From Corynebacterium sp. p3-SID1241 (lineage in GTDB: Bacteria; Actinomycetota; Actinomycetes; Mycobacteriales; Mycobacteriaceae), in NCBI GenBank assembly GCA_025144025.1, contig JALXWS010000005.1, positions 62,001-126,000 on the forward strand: a DNA stretch of 64,000 bases. The letters are read 5' to 3'. The position numbers and the translations under genes are program-made. Within the stretch, counting starts at the first letter, position 1; each line of letters begins with the position of its first letter. Shown piece by piece: positions 61,959-64,000 of this stretch. Under the pieces are notes generated by a model that was not told where the DNA came from, did not search any database, and saw nothing but the letters and a program-made list of their open reading frames with translations.

Positions 61959-63315
61959 AGTCTTTCGAGTGAAACGCATCGCTTCTGTTCCTGCAGTATG
62001 GCTCGGTTGGGTAGTCGCCCGCTTGGTTCTGATCTACCTACTCAAAATTGACCATAGCCCCAGAGGCGATGTCGCCTATTATTTTGCCGGTCTCTACGGC
62101 ACTGACCCTACGCAGATGACCGAGTATCCCCATGCAGGAACATGGCCCACGGTGCTTTTGGGCTGGTTAACCGGTGAAGATATCACAACCTTCTATATCG
62201 GCTTCACCGTCATAACCTTGCTTGTTGACGCCGCCTTTTTAGCCCTCCTACTGCGCCATCACCCCACCCAACCGCGCGCTTTCCAAGCAGCATGGTTTTG
62301 GGTCTTTTTCGGCACGGCTGCTGGGCACACCTTTGTTTGGCGCCTCGATATTTTCCCCGCCGTGGCCGTGGCCGGAGCAGCTGCTCTACTGGCTACCCGT
62401 CCGCTCTTTGCATCGGCACTATTGGGTTTTGCCACCACCATGAAACTATGGCCTGGAGTTCTCGCCGCAGGCTTGGTGGGCCGATTCAATCAATCCAAAA
62501 CCTGGCAACGATTGCTTGCCTTCTTCTGCACCATCTTCGCGCTCTGCGGGGTCACAATCGCCACCTCAGGCGTCGATCGATTACTTTCCCCGCTTAATTA
62601 CCAGGGCGTGCGAGGGCTGCAGCTAGAGTCCATCCCAGCTACATTCCTACTCATCCAGGCTCACCACCATCCCGGCCGCTGGCACCTAGGCTATGCCCCT
62701 TCCAAGAGTTTTGAAATTTCCGGCCCCGGCGTAGATACCGCAATGCTATGGAGCACTATAGCCATGACCGCGATGCTCGTATTCGCCATTGGTTGGGCGC
62801 TTTACCGCCTTTTCGCCGGCGGGTGGACCACCCGCACCACTATGGCATTCTTTACCGTCATGGTCCTGCTGCTCATCGCCACCAATAAGGTCTTTTCTCC
62901 GCAATACATCGTCTGGTTAGGCCCGTTGCTGGCCGTAGTCATCCGCCAGCGCTTGCCCCGAGGTTTTGCCTCGCTGAAAGTGCTCCAAGGACTAATAGCG
63001 GTGTGCACCATCGTTGCGGCCGGGCTCGGTACCTTGGTCTACCCGTTCAACTATGACTACATCTGGCAATACGTAGGTGAGAAAATGTTTCCCGTTTACG
63101 TCTTGGCTGCCCGCAATATTCTCATCCTCGTCATGGTTCTCATTGGCCTCATCTGGCTGGGGCTCGAGGTGGCCTTTAGCAAAAGGCTTGCACGCGCAGA
63201 GGGAGAGCAGCCTGACTCGCCGTCCGCCTTGCCCGCCGATACGGCCGCGCCGGCGCACGCACAGCCGGTGGCCCAAGACCTAGGCGGACTAAAGCCTACA
63301 CGCACCACGCCTTAG
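61951..63315 (+). CDS. GT-C type membrane glycosyltransferase (GT87/DUF2029-like)
   Basis: The 454-residue protein has about 10-12 membrane helices and a GT-C layout, with the probable catalytic aspartate in the first outer loop (HSPRGDVAYYF, about residue 40). It resembles the mycobacterial-type mannosyltransferases that use polyprenyl-phosphate mannose, but donor and acceptor cannot be read from the sequence. It sits near pimA, so a part in lipoglycan synthesis is plausible. The TTG at 61951 or GTG at 61969 is the start; neither has a good ribosome binding site. A ten-codon ORF overlaps the start region. The C-terminus is Ala/Pro-rich. Confidence 0.8.
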   Translation: MTKVFRVKRIASVPAVWLGWVVARLVLIYLLKIDHSPRGDVAYYFAGLYGTDPTQMTEYPHAGTWPTVLLGWLTGEDITTFYIGFTVITLLVDAAFLALLLRHHPTQPRAFQAAWFWVFFGTAAGHTFVWRLDIFPAVAVAGAAALLATRPLFASALLGFATTMKLWPGVLAAGLVGRFNQSKTWQRLLAFFCTIFALCGVTIATSGVDRLLSPLNYQGVRGLQLESIPATFLLIQAHHHPGRWHLGYAPSKSFEISGPGVDTAMLWSTIAMTAMLVFAIGWALYRLFAGGWTTRTTMAFFTVMVLLLIATNKVFSPQYIVWLGPLLAVVIRQRLPRGFASLKVLQGLIAVCTIVAAGLGTLVYPFNYDYIWQYVGEKMFPVYVLAARNILILVMVLIGLIWLGLEVAFSKRLARAEGEQPDSPSALPADTAAPAHAQPVAQDLGGLKPTRTTP

Positions 63316-63333
63316 GCGTCTGAGGCCGGTAGG

Positions 63334-63795
63334 CTACTCTGCCAGCATATAATCGAAGTATTCCGGCAGCTTTGCAGTGCCGCCCAAGTGAAATAGACGC
63401 ACAGCTGGACGCAGGCGCAGCGCACGGGTATCACTGACAGCCTCATTGTAGAAACGATGCGCAAGTTGGATGCGTCCTTCGGCGTCGGCAAGCGCTGCTG
63501 GGCGCCGATCTGCAGGAAATTCCCGCACAATGGCGGCGGATAATTCGCGCTCGGCCATCATTCGCGGTTCGAAGTGACCCTGATAAAGCTCGGTGGACTC
63601 GGCGCGCTGGGCTAACGCCGCCAAGTCCGGGGCCACCGCCGCAGTGACAGCTGCCCTGCGATCAAGCGCCGCCTGTAACTGCGCCAGTGAGGCATCCGTG
63701 CGAATATGCAAAGAATTTAGCCGTTGGGCGGTAAAAAGTGCCCAGGAACCCACGATGATCAAGATGAATACGATAAGGGCTATCTCAATGGCCAT
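63334..63795 (-). CDS. LemA-like membrane protein
   Basis: The 153-residue protein has one N-terminal membrane helix (IEIALIVFILIIVGSWALF) followed by a helical domain resembling LemA (LHIRTDASLAQLQAALDRRAAV and LAHRFYNEAVSDTRALRLRP). LemA proteins form helical bundles of unclear role. The ATG shares one base with the pimA stop (TAATG), so translation is coupled to pimA. It is convergent with the glycosyltransferase 18 bases away. Confidence 0.78.
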   Translation of the reverse strand: MAIEIALIVFILIIVGSWALFTAQRLNSLHIRTDASLAQLQAALDRRAAVTAAVAPDLAALAQRAESTELYQGHFEPRMMAERELSAAIVREFPADRRPAALADAEGRIQLAHRFYNEAVSDTRALRLRPAVRLFHLGGTAKLPEYFDYMLAE

Positions 63796-64000
63796 TAGCG
63801 CTTCACCCTCACCTTGGTGCCGTCTTGAACGGTTTCATAAACCTGCATTACCGCGGCGGCTACATGGTCCCAGTCATAGGTGCTGGCTCGCTGTACTCCA
63901 TTGTGCACTAAGCGGGCGCGATATTCGGCGTCCTCGAGCACCTCGTTGAGAACACGAGCCAGGTCATTACTATCCTCATTGCGAAATAGCGCACCGGCAA
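63795..64000 (-). CDS. pimA: Phosphatidylinositol mannosyltransferase PimA, C-terminal fragment
   Basis: The last 67 codons of a gene running off the right edge on the reverse strand read GALFRNEDSNDLARVLNEVL, then YDWDHVAAAVMQVYETV and a short basic end. This is the C-terminal helix region of a GT4 glycosyltransferase. PimA is suggested by the corynebacterial order (tesB, membrane protein, LemA-like, pimA) and the family fit, but only this tail is visible. PimA adds the first mannose to phosphatidylinositol at the inner membrane face. Confidence 0.7.
   Translation of the reverse strand, partial: AGALFRNEDSNDLARVLNEVLEDAEYRARLVHNGVQRASTYDWDHVAAAVMQVYETVQDGTKVRVKR

Overview
The window is 64 kb of conserved chromosome from an actinobacterium, almost certainly a Corynebacterium. 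Evidence for this: the gene order priA-metK-coaBC-rpoZ-gmk-mihF-pyrF-carBA-pyrCBR, then efp-nusB next to pepQ-aroQ-aroB-aroK-aroC-aroE, then ruvCAB-yajC-secDF-dciAE-apt-rel, then pimA at the right edge; an actinobacterial mIHF; an EF-P with a PGKGP loop; GTG/TTG starts; and the paired CE1758/CE1759-type flavin genes. The species cannot be fixed from the sequence. I see no prophage, insertion sequence, CRISPR array, rRNA or tRNA.

Layout, left to right. (1) 1-12.9 kb, minus strand: the end of priA, metK, coaBC, rpoZ, gmk and mihF, preceded in transcription by a complete pyrimidine operon pyrR-pyrB-pyrC-carA-carB-pyrF. A possible PyrR-binding hairpin overlaps the pyrR ribosome binding site, and a palindrome sits at the likely transcription start. 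(2) 13.0-15.5 kb, plus strand: an SRPBCC-SDR fusion protein and two overlapping YbjN-type genes, closed by a terminator. (3) 15.5-34.0 kb, mostly minus strand: PPK2, nusB, efp, a secreted SGNH hydrolase (plus strand), pepQ, the shikimate genes aroQ-B-K-C with a small prepilin-peptidase-like gene and aroE, then mltG, yqgF, alaS, rarA, an APH-fold protein and aspS. (4) 34.3-41.9 kb, plus strand: a zinc metallopeptidase, a PiT phosphate transporter, a HEPN-like/CBS gene broken by an in-frame TGA, a luciferase-like monooxygenase with its FMN reductase, L-serine dehydratase and a TetR regulator. (5) 41.9-49 kb: hisS, an MBL hydrolase, tpx, a membrane cyclophilin, a small secreted helical protein of unknown role, a YetF-type membrane protein and a secreted 5'-nucleotidase. 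(6) 49.1-64 kb: rel, apt, dciAE, secF, secD, yajC, ruvB, ruvA, ruvC, yebC, tesB, a GT-C membrane glycosyltransferase, a LemA-like gene and the 3' end of pimA.

Most genes are housekeeping: de novo UMP synthesis, chorismate synthesis, SAM and CoA synthesis, tRNA charging, protein export, Holliday junction processing and the stringent response. The less ordinary items are the HEPN-like/CBS reading frame interrupted by TGA, the 100-residue secreted helix gene with its own terminator, the candidate PyrR loop and operator, several probable leaderless starts, and a lone prepilin-peptidase-like gene inside the aro cluster. I did not find a clearly new multi-gene system; the HEPN-like/CBS locus is the best lead.
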